Below are positions 11,996-25,130 of a DNA stretch of 64,000 bases, in pieces. Numbering within the stretch: position 1 is the first letter of the stretch; each line of letters begins with the position of its first letter. A program made the position numbers and the translations under genes. Source of the stretch: Stramonita haemastoma (taxonomy: Eukaryota > Mollusca > Gastropoda > Neogastropoda > Muricidae); contig CM060322.1 in the NCBI GenBank assembly GCA_030674155.1, positions 59,975,264-60,039,263 of the forward strand, written 5' to 3'. The notes under the pieces were generated by a model. That model saw only the letters and a program-made list of their open reading frames with translations. It made no database searches and was not told the DNA's origin.

Positions 11996-12190
11996 GTATA
12001 TACTATATTATAGGTACCTTGTACACACAACGATAGCAGTGTATGTACTCTAGGTGTTTTCAAGTACATACATCTGCTTTGTACACACAACTATAGTAGT
12101 GTCTTCAGGTACATACAATAGTTACCTTGTAAACACAACGATAGCATGCAGATTATGCAGTCTAGTCTTTTCAGGTACACACACCTACCT
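11988..12190 (+). repeat. Tandem reiteration of the exon-2 donor region
   Basis: The block TCTTCAGGTA...CTTGTACACACAACGATAGC is repeated about three times (TTCAGGTA-like words near 11991, 12105 and 12170, and a degraded one near 12058), creating extra GT donors. Reading through from exon 2 meets stops, so later donors would give truncated products. The rest of intron 2 (12191-12639) shows no feature. Confidence 0.7.
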
Positions 12191-12639
12191 TGCACTCACA
12201 GCAGTAGCAGTTTACTGTTTATTATTTGGAAACGTACAGTTCTATGTATTATTTGCGTGAGTCTCTTTATATGACTATTTTTTGTATTAATTTTTTTTTA
12301 TAGAAACTGTTTTGCTTGTACTTCTACAATCTTAACATTACAGTTTTAAAAATACTTTTGATTATAAATGTGACCCTTTTATTTGCTGATGAAAATATTT
12401 GTGGCTTTGCCTGGTTTTGGTTAACCAACAAATGCTAGTTTATTACCAATAAATGTAGTCTGAAACTGTCGTACTCTTATTGATGTACTTTTTGTATATA
12501 GAATCCACCGTGACAGATTCATGCTGCATGATGAACCAAAAGCGTATATAAACCGCCAGAATAACACAGTGTTCATGCATTTTACTATTTTAGTTTCTCT
12601 TAAGCATGTCTTGCGTTCCTCTGCTTCAATGCAGCGTCT

Positions 12640-12646
12640 GATGATA

Positions 12647-12705
<59 letters not shown>

Positions 12706-12810
12706 AATGCTGCTGCTGCTGCTGATAATGATGATGATGATGGTGGTGATGATGATCATGATCATACTGCTGCTGCTGCTGCTACTACTGATGCTGATGC
12801 TGCTGATGTG
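12640..12810. repeat. (ATG)n with (CTG)n interruptions at the exon-3 acceptor
   Basis: Triplet array running to within 10 bp of the acceptor ATGCACAG. It occupies the place of the usual polypyrimidine tract. Confidence 0.92.
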
Positions 12811-12819
12811 AATGCACAG

Positions 12820-13036
12820 GATTGTGTGGCTGTTCATCCCGGACCTGCGGGTTGGGCGGAGTCAGCACAACCTGTTTTTCCTGTGCCTGTGGCTGCTGGA
12901 CATGACCACCTACATCAACGCCTCCTTCAACATCCTCGTCTACTACACCATGGGATCCCGATACAGGCACACCCTACGCCGCATGCTGGGCATGGCCGGC
13001 AAGGACGGCAAAGGTCACCCCACCCCAGCTTCTTGA
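12820..13036 (+). CDS. Class-A GPCR, exon 3 (TM7 and C-tail)
   Basis: Begins G-ATT after CACAG at 12819 and reads RIVWLFIPDLRVGR (end of TM6 and loop 3), then TM7 LFFLCLWLLDMTTYINASFN with ILVYYTMGSRYR. The Asn-x-x-x-Tyr-Tyr and GSRYR ending replace the usual NPxxY and are typical of gastropod lineage-expanded receptors. A short basic tail ends at TGA 13034-13036. The summed coding length gives a receptor of about 390 residues. No break is seen in this exon. The 3' UTR leads into a GT array. Confidence 0.8.
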
Positions 13037-13206
13037 CCTGTGGGGAATGACCACGCTGTGTTGTGGTGTCCAGTCTTCTGGGCTTCAGTGTCTGTGACCT
13101 GTGTTTGGAGCGGTGTTACTGAGAAGAAGAGGGTGTAGTAGTGGAGTTGTGAGAGTAAAGTGGAGCAATGTTATTTTGTTGGTGTCTGAGTGTGGGAGAA
13201 GAACTG

Positions 13207-13440
13207 AGAATGTGTGTGTGGTGTGGTATGGTGTGGTGTGGTGTGGTGTGGTGTGGTGGTTGGTGTGTGTGTGTGTGAGTGTGTAAGTGTGTATATGTGT
13301 GTGTGTAAGTGTGTATGTATGTGTGTGTATGTGTGTGTGCGTGTGTTGTGTGTGTTTGCGCGCGTGTGTGTTTGTGTGTGTGTGGTGCGCGTGTGCGTGT
13401 GCATGTGTGTGTACTGTGTATGTGTTTATGTGTGTGTGTG

Positions 13441-13481
<41 letters not shown>

Positions 13482-13580
13482 GCCGTGCGTGCGTGTGTTC
13501 CTGCGCGAGGGCACGTTATGTGTGTGCGTGTGTGCGTTTGTGTGTGTGTGTGCGTGTGTGTGTGTGTGGTCTTACTCAGT
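13207..13580. repeat. GT-rich microsatellite
   Basis: GTGTG and GTGTGC units begin about 170 bp after the GPCR stop, including a (GTGTG) block at 13207-13258. Likely within or just after the 3' UTR. Confidence 0.9.
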
Positions 13581-15350
13581 AAGCGATCCTGTATTTGTGG
13601 AATCAAATTTCATCCTTCCTCCACTACCACACAACTGTCACAGCTGATGCTGCCAGAAGACATAGCTTCTGAACCTGGCAGAGCAGATTATCACAAGTCT
13701 ACCTCCTTCTGCCATGACGATGGTCTCTACCATGTCTCACTACAAGATAACTCACAGCCAAAGAACACAACCACACAAAGGCAAGACTCCTAGAGATGTA
13801 TCACCGACTTGTCAGCTAAGAAGGTACAGACTGTGGTTGAAAAAAACAAATGTTCTGCACTGACTTGACCATCGTTAATCCAGGCGTCCTTCAATATGGC
13901 ATGATCAGTTGTTGTCTGTTTTTTTGTCTGCATCACCAGCCATCCAGACAGAAGCGTTCCCAGGCCAGCTGATTTTCTGGCCACACTCTGCTCTGCTGTA
14001 GCATAGACTGAAAACCAAAGATCAGAGATATCAACACGCTCTGCCAATGGGGTTTTGTTTGGTTTGGGGATTATATTAAGTCCCAGCGGATTTCCGATTT
14101 AGGGACTAGGCAACAAGTATCCCACTTTGCGCCTCGGCCACCGCAAGAATAACAAATTTTGAAGAACTGCGCTGGCCTGTTTATTTATTTAATTTATTCT
14201 TTTATATTGCTGGATAATGGATAAGCATATGTGCTTTTCATCAGTCTTGTGTGTAGCAGTTTGTAAATATTGTACATCGGTTCCATGTTGTGCTGTTTAA
14301 AAGCAAAGACGCTACACAGCGACTACATGACACATATCCAATGTGATGCTTGATTGTGTGTATCGTACACAGTAACACAGTTGTGATGCACTCACAAGGA
14401 GAAAACACACAGCTGCTTTCTCCAGCATTGCTTGGGACAGAGAGAGGGAGAAGAACCAGTGCAGGCAGTGACTTCAGTTTTATCTTCATGTTCATTGAAA
14501 ATACTTTAAAGCTTTATTTAAAAAAATAGTTACCATAGCTGGTGATTCTGCGCAGCTCTTGAAATCACCTCTGCTTTTAATTTTTCCTTACAGATGATGA
14601 AACCTAGGTACTTCGTTCTGTTCACTGTCTGAAGTGCTTCTGCTTCTGATTGTGTATTAATTGAGACTGTACTTGCACTGCTGGTCATCACCTTATTTTT
14701 TCAGCACTGATCCCCTTGCCTAACTATAAGGTTTCTCCAGGCGTTCTACCAAGTGGAGCTTCTCTTCCTTTCCGCCAAGTCAGTCCAATCTTGTTGTTTA
14801 TAGCCCGCCTACACCACACAGCCATATCGAGGCTGTCCCCTCGAATATTTTAATCTATCTTAGAATAAAAACCTGTGCAACTATGTTCAGATAAATCGGG
14901 GTGTAAAACCAACCCCTTACTATCCTTCCATCATCGTCAAGTCAGTCGATGTCATCTGCAAACGTGACACACCAGGGAAGGCAGGAAAATGAGAGATGTA
15001 AATGAAGGTCAGTGATGGTTCTCTTTCCGAAACTTGCTGAGCCGTGATAATCTGGCAAGAACACTCATGACATGCAAAATAGATCAGAGAGTGTGATTGA
15101 CAGGAGGCTGCTTTGGCAACACCAGGGTCAATATTCCGCCCCTCTTTCAAAGACCCCTGGAGAAGAACTGTGCTGCCAGTCCAGGCCTGAAGCTGTTGCA
15201 TGGTGCACATCCACTGGGTTTCTGGCCCGTGTTGCACTTCTTCATCTTGTCCACAGCGCATCATGCCACACTCTGTCGAAATGCCTTCTTGAAGTCAGTG
15301 AAGACATGCGGATGTTTCCTTGATGCTGTGTCTGCATCTCACTTAATAAT
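13581..15350. other. Mostly unique sequence, no gene recognised
   Basis: Mixed-composition intergenic DNA. No exon with acceptable splice borders and family similarity was seen on either strand. A FADDID-like word occurs on the minus strand near 14950 without other RT motifs. Confidence 0.5.
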
Positions 15351-15354
15351 GATA

Positions 15355-15382
15355 ATGATAAAATGATATAAATATAATAATA

Positions 15383-15420
<38 letters not shown>

Positions 15421-15433
15421 AATAATAATAATA

Positions 15434-15496
<63 letters not shown>

Positions 15497-15545
15497 ATGG
15501 AATTTATATCGCTATATCTTGCAAAAACAAATCAAATACTGAAGA
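15355..15545 (+). repeat. (ATG)n/(AAT)n array with family C copy
   Basis: ATG then AAT units to about 15493, then CATGGAATTTATATCGCTAT and ATCTTGCAAAAACAAATCAA, the family C core. 15546-16063 is unique AT-rich DNA without a recognised feature. Confidence 0.75.
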
Positions 15546-16063
15546 TCTGTTGTGAGGTGCTGCGTTCACTGTGGAATGCAGCCTGTTTTTTTGCCATTAC
15601 TTCTTCTGCTTGTTTTATTTTGTAATCTTTGTTCAATGCTTAGACAACAACTATAGCTTCCGTTACATGAGCGAAAATGCTTTGTGCTGCTGCCATTAAG
15701 TGGCTGAGAAGTCAGAACCAGCGCATCTGACTTCGGCATAGGAGAGAATTGTTATTTTTTTAAAGTCTTTTTCTGGAGAATTGTTATTTTGTTTAATCTT
15801 TCTGGAAAAAAGACAAGAATAATGGCACAAGGAAAGCAGAAAATAGAAGGATAGAAAAGGAACAAGGCAGAACAAGGAGAGGGATAGAAAAGGGTTTTAG
15901 TTTGTTTAGGAAAATTTTCAGCAGTATTTTGCTGGCATAGATGATGTAGTGACTGTTGTACAGTTCTATGATAACGATCTAAATGTAACAACTTAGCCAT
16001 CAGAAGCTGCATTATTTTCAGGACAGACGAATGAAGAGGTTTAACATTATAATAAATAATATA

Positions 16064-16072
16064 TTACTATAC

Positions 16073-16114
<42 letters not shown>

Positions 16115-16115
16115 G

Positions 16116-16200
<85 letters not shown>

Positions 16201-16202
16201 CA
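16064..16202. repeat. (TA)n microsatellite
   Basis: About 140 bp of TA with a few ATT/ATG interruptions. The downstream 16203-16934 is unique, with no gene recognised. Confidence 0.94.
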
Positions 16203-16934
16203 TGGGGACACTGCAGCCAAAGCTAATACTGTCTTTGACATAGTAAGAAAATAAGGAAAGATAATCCAGCAAAAAGTCGAGCAAGTCCTTGCTTACAAAA
16301 CATTAGATTAGACCTCGTTATGAGTTTTTTTTCAGGATGCTGAAATCAAGAAACCAGTAAAACCGTACTGAAGAAAAAAAAGGCTTAGAAAAAATAGCAA
16401 CAAAAACAATCAGCACGCTTTGTTTTCCCTGAATGATTCCTATATACAGAACATCCATTCCGACGTTGATACAGAAACACAGATGGCCCATACAACAAAA
16501 AGAAAATAATAGACGAAAGTTGAATGCCATAATCCCCACCTTGTGCACCCCGTGCTCATACTCTTTTCCTCTCTTAGTCACACTGAGTCCTACAACCACC
16601 ATGGGTAACCACCACAATCACCATGTCCCTCCAATGACCTTCTCCCATCATTCCTGACCCGGAAGGATTTGAAACAAGCTGACCACAGGTACAGAAGTGT
16701 AATGGGAAACCGAAAGTAAGGTCGCCTTGAGACCAGAGCAATCGGGGTCACGGAATCAGATACTTTTTTAAATAGTGGATGATGGATAGTGGTGATGATG
16801 GTGATGTAATGACTCTGCTATAACAGCTGTGAGGCCATGTGACAGGGCTGCACTCCACATCTCACTGGCAAAGGAACAATGAGCACAGCCCACCGAAATG
16901 CGCGACTCTTTTTAAGGATGTTTTATCATCATCA

Positions 16935-17034
16935 TTAATAGTTTTCATTGTTTTTGGTTTTATGTGTAAGAAAAGGCTGAATGCAAGCGCTTTGATTTGT
17001 TTTTACAACATATAAAGCTATAGCAATTCCATCT

Positions 17035-17090
<56 letters not shown>

Positions 17091-17101
17091 GATCATCATC
17101 T

Positions 17102-17152
<51 letters not shown>
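16935..17152 (-). repeat. Family C copy with (CAT)n array
   Basis: In reverse the sequence reads ATGGAATTGCTATAGCTTTA, AAAACAAATCAAAGCGCTTG and CTTACACAT, preceded by (ATG)n. This gives the same order of parts as 15355 and 59840. Confidence 0.7.
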
Positions 17153-17768
17153 TATGACATCCCATCCCCCTGTTCCCATGCCACACATTCCCCCACCCTC
17201 ACCACCCCAGCCTTACCCTGGCTGTCATGTCGCTCCCCCAGGGTTACAAAGGGCAGATTATCAATGTCAGGCCGCCGTGGGGCCACCAGCCAGAGGGGCC
17301 CTGCACTGCTGCTGGGTCACTTTGGTGGTGTTAAGCGGAGCCTGTCCTGAGACATGTATGCAGGACACACCCTCACTGTCCGCACTGACAAAGCCCACAG
17401 AGCGAGACGCTGACCTGGGCTGGTGATACTATTTTTACGTCATTTTTGTTCTTATTTTATTATATGGCTTGTAACCCACTGGAATTTCTCTGTTTTAGAG
17501 ATAATAAAGTATTTTGAATTTGACCCGTGGCTTCACTGCCCGCCACAGACATGGCTTCTGTTTATTCACCGCTCCTACTGGAATCAGTGTTAAATGTCAT
17601 TTTTTCTCTTTACTCGTTCTTTTTCCTTGAAACCCTGATGGTAAGAGCTTACAGTGTTTAATTCAAGTTTGTTTTATACTGCAACACCGCATTCAAAGCA
17701 TCCCCATTAGACCCGACTGTCCATAGATATGTAACGTGTTATATGTTCTCTACGATAATGCTCATCAT
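17153..17768. other. Unique sequence ending in a possible retroelement tail
   Basis: A C-rich segment (17153-17420) with a short proline-rich frame is followed by GAGATAATAAAGTATTTTGA at 17498-17517, a polyadenylation-like or LINE-tail-like end. No protein family recognised. Confidence 0.35.
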
Positions 17769-17824
17769 TTCTTTCTTTCTTTTTTCTTTCTTTCTTTCTT
17801 TTTCTTTCTTTCTTTCTTTCTTCT

Positions 17825-17868
<44 letters not shown>

Positions 17869-17979
17869 TTTTCTTTTCTTTCTTTCTTTCTTTCTTTCTT
17901 CTTTTCTTTCTTCATTGCTTTCTTTCTTGCTTTCTTTCTTTTTTCTTTCTTGCTTTTCTGTCTTTCTGTCTGTCTGTCT

Positions 17980-18035
<56 letters not shown>

Positions 18036-18053
18036 TTCTTTCTTTCTTTCTTT
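17769..18053. repeat. (TTTC)n microsatellite
   Basis: Long CTTT array with scattered expansions of the T run and a short TCTG patch (17960-17980). Its right flank (18054-18360) includes ATCGAGGATAATGGAA, matching the reverse of the SINE A 3' end, but nothing more of that SINE. Confidence 0.93.
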
Positions 18054-18499
18054 CGAGGATACTTGAATAAGCATTCTTTTTCTTATTCTTCTTCTTTTAT
18101 ATTCTTTGACATCGAGGATAATGGAAGCATTGAGTCATTGAACGTTGAGTTCCAGCCACCTTCCCACGAACCTCCAACTTCACATAACCTGACACACAAG
18201 GAGACCAGAGAAAGTGGAAGCACTGAATCAGACAGCATTCCCCGTCCTCATGCCGGACGATTCAGGGTGATGAGGAGCATGTCTAGAGGCTGCTACGGAA
18301 GTAGTAGTCTTCAGTTTTAACGTCTTTACAATTAAGTGATACCAGACGATCAAAAGAAAAATTGGAAAGTGTATGTGTCTGTATGTGTGTGTTTGCGTGC
18401 ATGCGTGTGTGTGAATACATCATAATAAAAAATGAAATACGCTAAACATCATAACAAGTTAATGATAATGCAAAATCGATTTAAAAATGCAACAAAAAT

Positions 18500-18800
18500 T
18501 CAACAATTACAACAAATGCCCTATGGGACTTGTCAGTAAACCTTTAGAAATATCAAATATGTCTACATCATTGAGAACTTCTTCAACAGAAGTCTTTGAA
18601 ATGAGAGGCAAATAAGATTTTAAATTCTGGCAATCAAGTATAACATGAGTATTAGAAATGTACTCTCTGCATAAGCATTTAACATTCTTGCTGAATTTGG
18701 TAACAAATGCATTTAGTCTTATTCTGAAGAATAATGCCTTGAGTCGTCTGTCTCTGACAACATCTGTATGAATCTTTCGATGGATAATATCTTTAAACAC
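18500..18800 (-). mobile_element. LINE 3' fragment related to the 48.8-kb LINE
   Basis: Minus-strand frame reads RLKALFFRIRLNAFVTKFSK, then CLCREYISNTHVILDC and later KGLLTSPIGHLL. This aligns with the C-terminus of the intact-looking LINE (IHKLRLNAWKTKYSKDVFCTC, HHILFDC and SSVGQLL). It is 5'-truncated and keeps only the post-RNase-H zinc-ligand-like tail, marking a second, diverged member of the same lineage. Confidence 0.7.
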
Positions 18801-18927
18801 ACTGTTCCCATAGCTGCTATGGAAGTGACAGCTGTGATACAGCTTGAAGCAGCCATGCTCTACCCCTCCTCTCATCACATAGCCATGCGTGCACACGGCC
18901 AGAAAGACAAGGCAAATGCACTGATGT

Positions 18928-19080
18928 GGAGTGCTGGTCTAGAGGTAACATGCCTGTCTAGAAAGCGAAAAGTCCGGGTCGAAGTGTGCGGTGGTTTGAA
19001 TCCCGTTTGGGACCCAAACTTCTCCCCATCCATTACACCATGAGTGGTAGTCTGGGTGCTAGTATTTCGGATGAGATAAT
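18928..19080 (+). mobile_element. SINE family B, 5' half
   Basis: Head with A-box-like TGGTCTAGAGGTAACATGCC and B-box-like GTGGTTTGAATCCCGTTTGG, then GGTAGTCTGGGTGCTAGTAT and TCGGATGAGAT. The head derives from a different tRNA than family A. The 3' half is missing. Confidence 0.72.
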
Positions 19081-19440
19081 TAGCCCGGGGACGGGGCATA
19101 CATATAGAGTGACAGTGATCCTTTATGTTGAATCATTCATCATCTGAGTGGGCTGGGGGGAAAGACTGGTTTGTTGTTTAAAAAGATGCTTAGTTTCAGA
19201 CTGGTTTGTGACTGTGGATTACAAGTTGCAACAAGCCTGTTTCAAACAAAACATCTGTCATGGTGGACCTACCAGCCATCCAACCAATTAAACACCCAAC
19301 CGACCATCCAAACAGCCAGCCAATCTACCAGCCAACCAGTTGTTTCCAATAAAATATTGAGCAGAGTAATAGAAATGCAGAGATGATATGACAGTTTGTG
19401 CTGTTTCCTTAAAAAAAATATTGATCTCTGATAGGACTTG

Positions 19441-19585
19441 TGGTGTGGTGGTGGTGGTGGTGGTGGTGTGTGTGTGTGTGAGTGTGTGTGTGCGCGCGCG
19501 CGCGCGTGCATGCGTGTGTGTGTTTGTATCCTCATCGAGCACGCGCGTGCGTGTATGTGCATGTAGTGTGTGTGTGTAGTGTGTA

Positions 19586-19652
<67 letters not shown>
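19441..19652. repeat. (GGT)n, (GT)n array
   Basis: Starts with GGT units, passes through alternating CG (19493-19506), then a long GT run. The preceding 19081-19440 contains CCAACCAG-type near-repeats only. Confidence 0.9.
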
Positions 19653-19654
<2 letters not shown>

Positions 19655-20061
19655 CCCAACTACACTCATGATGAAAACCATCACTTTTGACCCCTTGTAC
19701 AGGTCGGAAAAACAGGAGACAATCAGCCTGTGCCCTGGACCCGAACACCTTCATTTCCACTGCTTCAAAACAAGAGGAAAAAGAAACCCACACTCATTAT
19801 GCAAACAAACAAAAGAACAATTTATGCTCCAACATATCAGCTGAACTATTCCAGTCTAAAAACACTGGACGGAATGTGCAGTGGGGATAGAGGTGGGGGA
19901 AGGGAACTAAGAGGGGAGGGAGAGTAGGGGGAGAATTCGTTACGAAAATAGGCATGACCCTCACTCTGTCCCTACCAGGGGTGGTTTTGTTCTGTTTTTA
20001 TTTCTTGTTTTTTGTCTTTCCCCAAGACCAATTTCACCCCCATCCTCACCCTTTCTTTCCT

Positions 20062-20165
<104 letters not shown>

Positions 20166-20210
20166 GACCTCCCGTCACGGTTTTCTCTTTAGTCAGGCGT
20201 GAAAACTAGA

Positions 20211-20211
<1 letters not shown>

Positions 20212-20248
<37 letters not shown>

Positions 20249-20257
20249 TGTGTGTGT

Positions 20258-20298
<41 letters not shown>

Positions 20299-20303
20299 AG
20301 TGT

Positions 20304-20336
<33 letters not shown>

Positions 20337-20345
20337 TGAGTGAGT

Positions 20346-20419
<74 letters not shown>
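20212..20419. repeat. (GT)n microsatellite
   Basis: GT array with repeated GGTGT and AGTGAG interruptions. Confidence 0.95.
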
Positions 20420-20421
<2 letters not shown>

Positions 20422-20654
20422 CCAGCTGAAACTTTTATCCTATGTAGGCGAGTGAATGTGCACGCAAGCATGCACGCCCGCGAACACACACACACACACA
20501 CACACGGTGTGCATACATTCAATTACGGGGCTGGCAGGCTTGTGTGTATGTGTGCAGACAGACAGACAGACATGTATACATTCTCTCTCGCTTTTCTTTT
20601 TCCCTTGTCCTGTGTTTGGCTGCTTTCTGTTGTTGCTTTTTTGTTTTATGTTTT

Positions 20655-20673
20655 GTTGTTGTTGTTGTTGTTG

Positions 20674-20720
<47 letters not shown>

Positions 20721-20750
20721 GTGTCTGTGTGTCTGTGTGTCTGTGTGTGT
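20655..20750. repeat. (TTG)n to (TG)n array
   Basis: TTG units grade into TG, then TGTGTC. Confidence 0.9.
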
Positions 20751-20882
20751 GTGCATGCTGTTATGTGTGTGTTTGTGCACAGGTGTTTTTTGTTGGAGTA
20801 CTTTTAAGAGTTTTTCTGTTCATTTGATATATATGGCTTGTTTCGTTTATTTTTCTTAAAATATCCATATATATGACTTTTT

Positions 20883-21059
<177 letters not shown>

Positions 21060-21451
21060 TACTGTGTATAACGTACTGATAAAAAACAACAACAACATTT
21101 CACGGTGTTCAATCCAAGGGACCTCACTTATACTGTAACTGAATTAGTGTCCTTTAAAATAGGTTCCTTCCCTTTAACTGTTAGTTGCTTTGTGTGTGCC
21201 ATTTTGGACTCCCCTTACATCACCCTGAGTTGACAATCATTTTTCATGAGGAAAATGGCGACAAAGAAGAGGTACTGGTCAAAACAGAAAGTATTGGCAA
21301 AGTTTACTTCAAAGTGATTTCTGAGCCTATGGAAACATGACAGTGTGTGAACTCAGTGAGATCCTTTCTTGGGGGTGAGCTGAGGGATACTTTGAACTTG
21401 TTATTTATAGTTTATATTTTAATGCTGAGGTAAGCCTAAGTGTATGTCAAA

Positions 21452-22436
<985 letters not shown>

Positions 22437-22547
22437 GATTTGAGTCATTCTTTTTGCTTTTTTCTTCTTTCATTGCTTGGTTTTTTTCTTCTAGGTATAT
22501 TTATGTTTAAGGGTTTCCGAAATCATGCTAGTTTTATGATATTGATG

Positions 22548-22636
22548 AGTGTTTTTTTTGACTTGATGAAAAAAAGCAATTCAGTGCTCATCAATGTACC
22601 ATCTGGAAATACAAATTTGACTTTGACTTTTGACTT
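22548..22636 (+). repeat. Family D copy with TGACTT tail
   Basis: ACTTGATGAAAAAAAGCAAT, TCATCAATGTACCATCTGGA, then repeated TTTGACT words, as at a target-primed retroelement end. Confidence 0.62.
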
Positions 22637-22654
22637 TCCCACATACAGACACAG

Positions 22655-22995
22655 GAACCCGGACAAGGGATACTCTGGTGGTTAGAGGTTGCACTCCCTA
22701 TCTGATGTCCCTGCAGGAGCCTGGGTTCAAACCCCCAACCAGACACCCCTTCAAGGGGATTTTGCTCCTGGAGTTAACACCAGTGCCGACTCCATTCTCC
22801 AAACAGTCCTCGGATGAGACAATAAACCGAGGTCCTGTGTGTAAACGTAGCAGAACATATTGCGCATGCATGAAAGCTTGTTCTGCCATTGGAAAAGTAG
22901 GCGAGTTGTGCCTGTGGGAACAGAAGATTGAATTTACAAAACAAGCATGCATGAACTTGGTGTAAAAAAGCACACCAGTGCTTGTTAAATAAAGA
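22655..22995 (+). mobile_element. SINE family A subtype 1, full length, diverged
   Basis: A-box-like TACTCTGGTGGTTAGAGG, B box GGGTTCAAACCC, core GGATGAGACAATAAACCGAG, and tail GGTGTAAAAAAGCACACCAG to TAAATAAAGAATAAA. About the most diverged full-length copy in the window. Confidence 0.8.
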
Positions 22996-23324
22996 ATAAA
23001 CCAATGAGTAAAACAAAACATAATAAAAAACACACACACAAGTGCCCACATATGCCCATGTGTGTGCTGGGTTTATGGTCATTTTGTTTGCATTCAAATT
23101 TCTTACATTCTTTAAGACACGTTGAAAGGGATATAAGTTTATCAGGTATATTACTTCAACAGACAGATAGACATAGGGTGTAAATGTGTGTGTGCCGCAA
23201 CATTGATAAATATGACTATCATGTATTGTTTTCTTTGTTTTGTATTATCTTTTGCCTGGACCCCAGAAAATCATGTCCTAACCCCCCCCCCCTCCCCTTT
23301 GTATTGTGATGGGTTGCAGTGATG

Positions 23325-23455
23325 TAGTCATAATGTGTAGTCATATAGCACAAAAATATAGTCGTATTGTATTGTCATATAGCAATAATATAGTCATAGA
23401 GCGCATTAATGTAGTCATATAGCGTAATGATGTAGTCATAGAGCGCAATAGAGCA
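23325..23455. repeat. ~20-bp degenerate minisatellite
   Basis: Repeats of TAGTCATATAGCGCAATAAT-like units, about six copies. Confidence 0.75.
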
Positions 23456-23664
23456 GATTCCTCATAGACACTGGCCAGGGAAGCTGACAGTCACACTGCC
23501 ACTCTCAGCAGCCAAAGCCTGCCAGTGTGCTGACATGTAAGGGGGTGAAAAAAGCGCTTTTCCCGTGACTGGCCCACCCTCTGTGATGACATGTGGCTGT
23601 GTGTGGCAACAGTGTAGAGCCCCAGCCTCCCGCATATGTTCAATCACCCTGAAGTTGGTTAATG

Positions 23665-23672
23665 TGACGTCA
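23665..23672. promoter_or_regulatory. CRE palindrome TGACGTCA
   Basis: Perfect 8-bp cAMP-response element. Another lies 155 bp downstream. Chance occurrence cannot be excluded. Confidence 0.3.
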
Positions 23673-23819
23673 CAAGTAATATCCATACATTTATTCTCAG
23701 GGGTTAATATACATCTTTTGTTGTAAAAAGATTCTATACATAAACTCAAATATATGTAAGTAAAGAGTAGCCACTTTTTTGCGTATATGGGGAGGGAAGG
23801 AGGGTGGATATTTTTTTAG

Positions 23820-23827
23820 TGACGTCA
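23820..23827. promoter_or_regulatory. CRE palindrome TGACGTCA (second copy)
   Basis: Perfect CRE in non-repetitive DNA. About 190 bp further on, ATAAAG/GTAAGTGCG at 24014-24028 is a strong 5' splice-site match with no coding frame before it, as in a noncoding first exon. The pairing is inference. Confidence 0.3.
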
Positions 23828-24837
23828 TACGTGATCTTGTTTCATGAGGATTGAACATACACTTTGTCGTCTCTGATTGGTCAAACCATCCCGGCAAAGC
23901 AAAACACTCACTCACTCACACACACAGGTCACAGGCTGCCAGACACTGAGAAGTCAGTGTGCTTTCATAGGCAAAGCTCCCGCCATCAGTTGGTGAGTTT
24001 GACTGGTCCAGCATAAAGGTAAGTGCGTACATATGTTGATTTGATAAAACGAAGCTAGCTGCTTTTGTATAATTGTCTGACTTTACCAAATAGAAATGTC
24101 TATCTCAAAGCTGGTATCTTTATGCAACCTAAAGTTTATCAGTTGTCCCCCCCCCCTTCCTCAAGTTTTTTCATTGAAACCGTGAAAGCGGGTTCCAAGT
24201 TTTTGTGCGTTTTTTTGTTCGTTCCTCCCTAGAGCTCCGATGTTCACCAACAGTGAGATATTATGTATGCGACCGTTTTTGCCCAACATGAAGGTAGCTG
24301 CATTCAGACTTCGGGGTTTTATCTAATTCAAAATCCTGGTGCGTAGCCCACCGTTTATCAGAAACGCTAACTGTTATTCGAAGTTTTTTCTCTCATTATT
24401 TTCAAAATGATTGAGAAGTTGGTACCTGCACTTGTCTTTCCTCACTACTTTTTCCTCAATAATTATTTTTAACGGAGAAAACAAGTATTTGGAAATACCG
24501 TGTTAGGAGACATGAAAAATGAAAGTCGGAACAATGACCCCCACCCCTCTTGAATTGGAGAGCAGAATATCAGTGCTGTAGACCGACATCTTGAAACAGT
24601 TTGATTTCCGTTTATTTCATTTATTTCGAATTCTGTTTGGTTCTTGTGTTTAAGATTTCCGTTTATTTTTATTTGGTTGGTTCTTGTTATTTTTATTTGG
24701 TTGGTTCTTGTTATTGTCACAAAACTCCTCTGTTGACTTGAGGTGTCGTGAACTAAGCCTATTATTTTCTTCCTTCCTTCCTTCCTTCCTTCCATCCTTC
24801 CTTCCTTTTTGTCTTTCTTTCTTTCTTTCTTTTATAC
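23828..24837. other. Unique sequence, possible noncoding first exon
   Basis: Includes the GTAAGTGCG donor-like site at about 24020, a fragment resembling the SINE subtype 2 tail at 24237-24312 on the minus strand, and a CTTC array at 24771-24830. No coding exon recognised. Confidence 0.35.
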
Positions 24838-25130
24838 CTAGGATAATGGAATAAGCACTGATGTGCTTTTTTTTTTTTTTTTACATCCAGTCCCTGTGTA
24901 TACAGTTTTGTAAATCCTGTCATCCGTTCCCACCGGCACACAATGGCTTATTCTTCCAAAAGCGGAACGGGTTTTAACGTGTGTGCAAGATGTTTTGCGT
25001 GCGTTAACACATGGGACCTCGGTTTATACTATTATAGTCTCACCCGAAGGACTTTTGAGGGGAGTAGAGTCGACACTTATGTTGACTCCAGAGGAAAAAT
25101 CCTCTCTAACGAGATTCGAACCCAGGTCAG
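24838..25130 (-). mobile_element. SINE family A subtype 1
   Basis: Reversed order: tail (AGGATAATGGAATAAGCAC), CATCCGTTCCCACCGGCACA, AAGATGTTTTGCGTGCGTTA, core, and B box (GAGATTCGAACCCAGG). The A-box end is lost. It has a small duplication (TATACTATTATAG) in the core. Confidence 0.82.

Noticed and set aside
14900..15264. LINE reverse transcriptase, from a FADDID-like word on the minus strand near 14950
   Set aside because: No motif A or B and no supporting sequence around it; a chance match is likely.
17154..17426. Pro-rich 90-codon frame as a gene
   Set aside because: C-rich composition explains it; no signal peptide, family or splice pair seen.
18078..18125. Another SINE A copy
   Set aside because: Only about 16 bp of tail similarity (ATCGAGGATAATGGAA); too short to claim.
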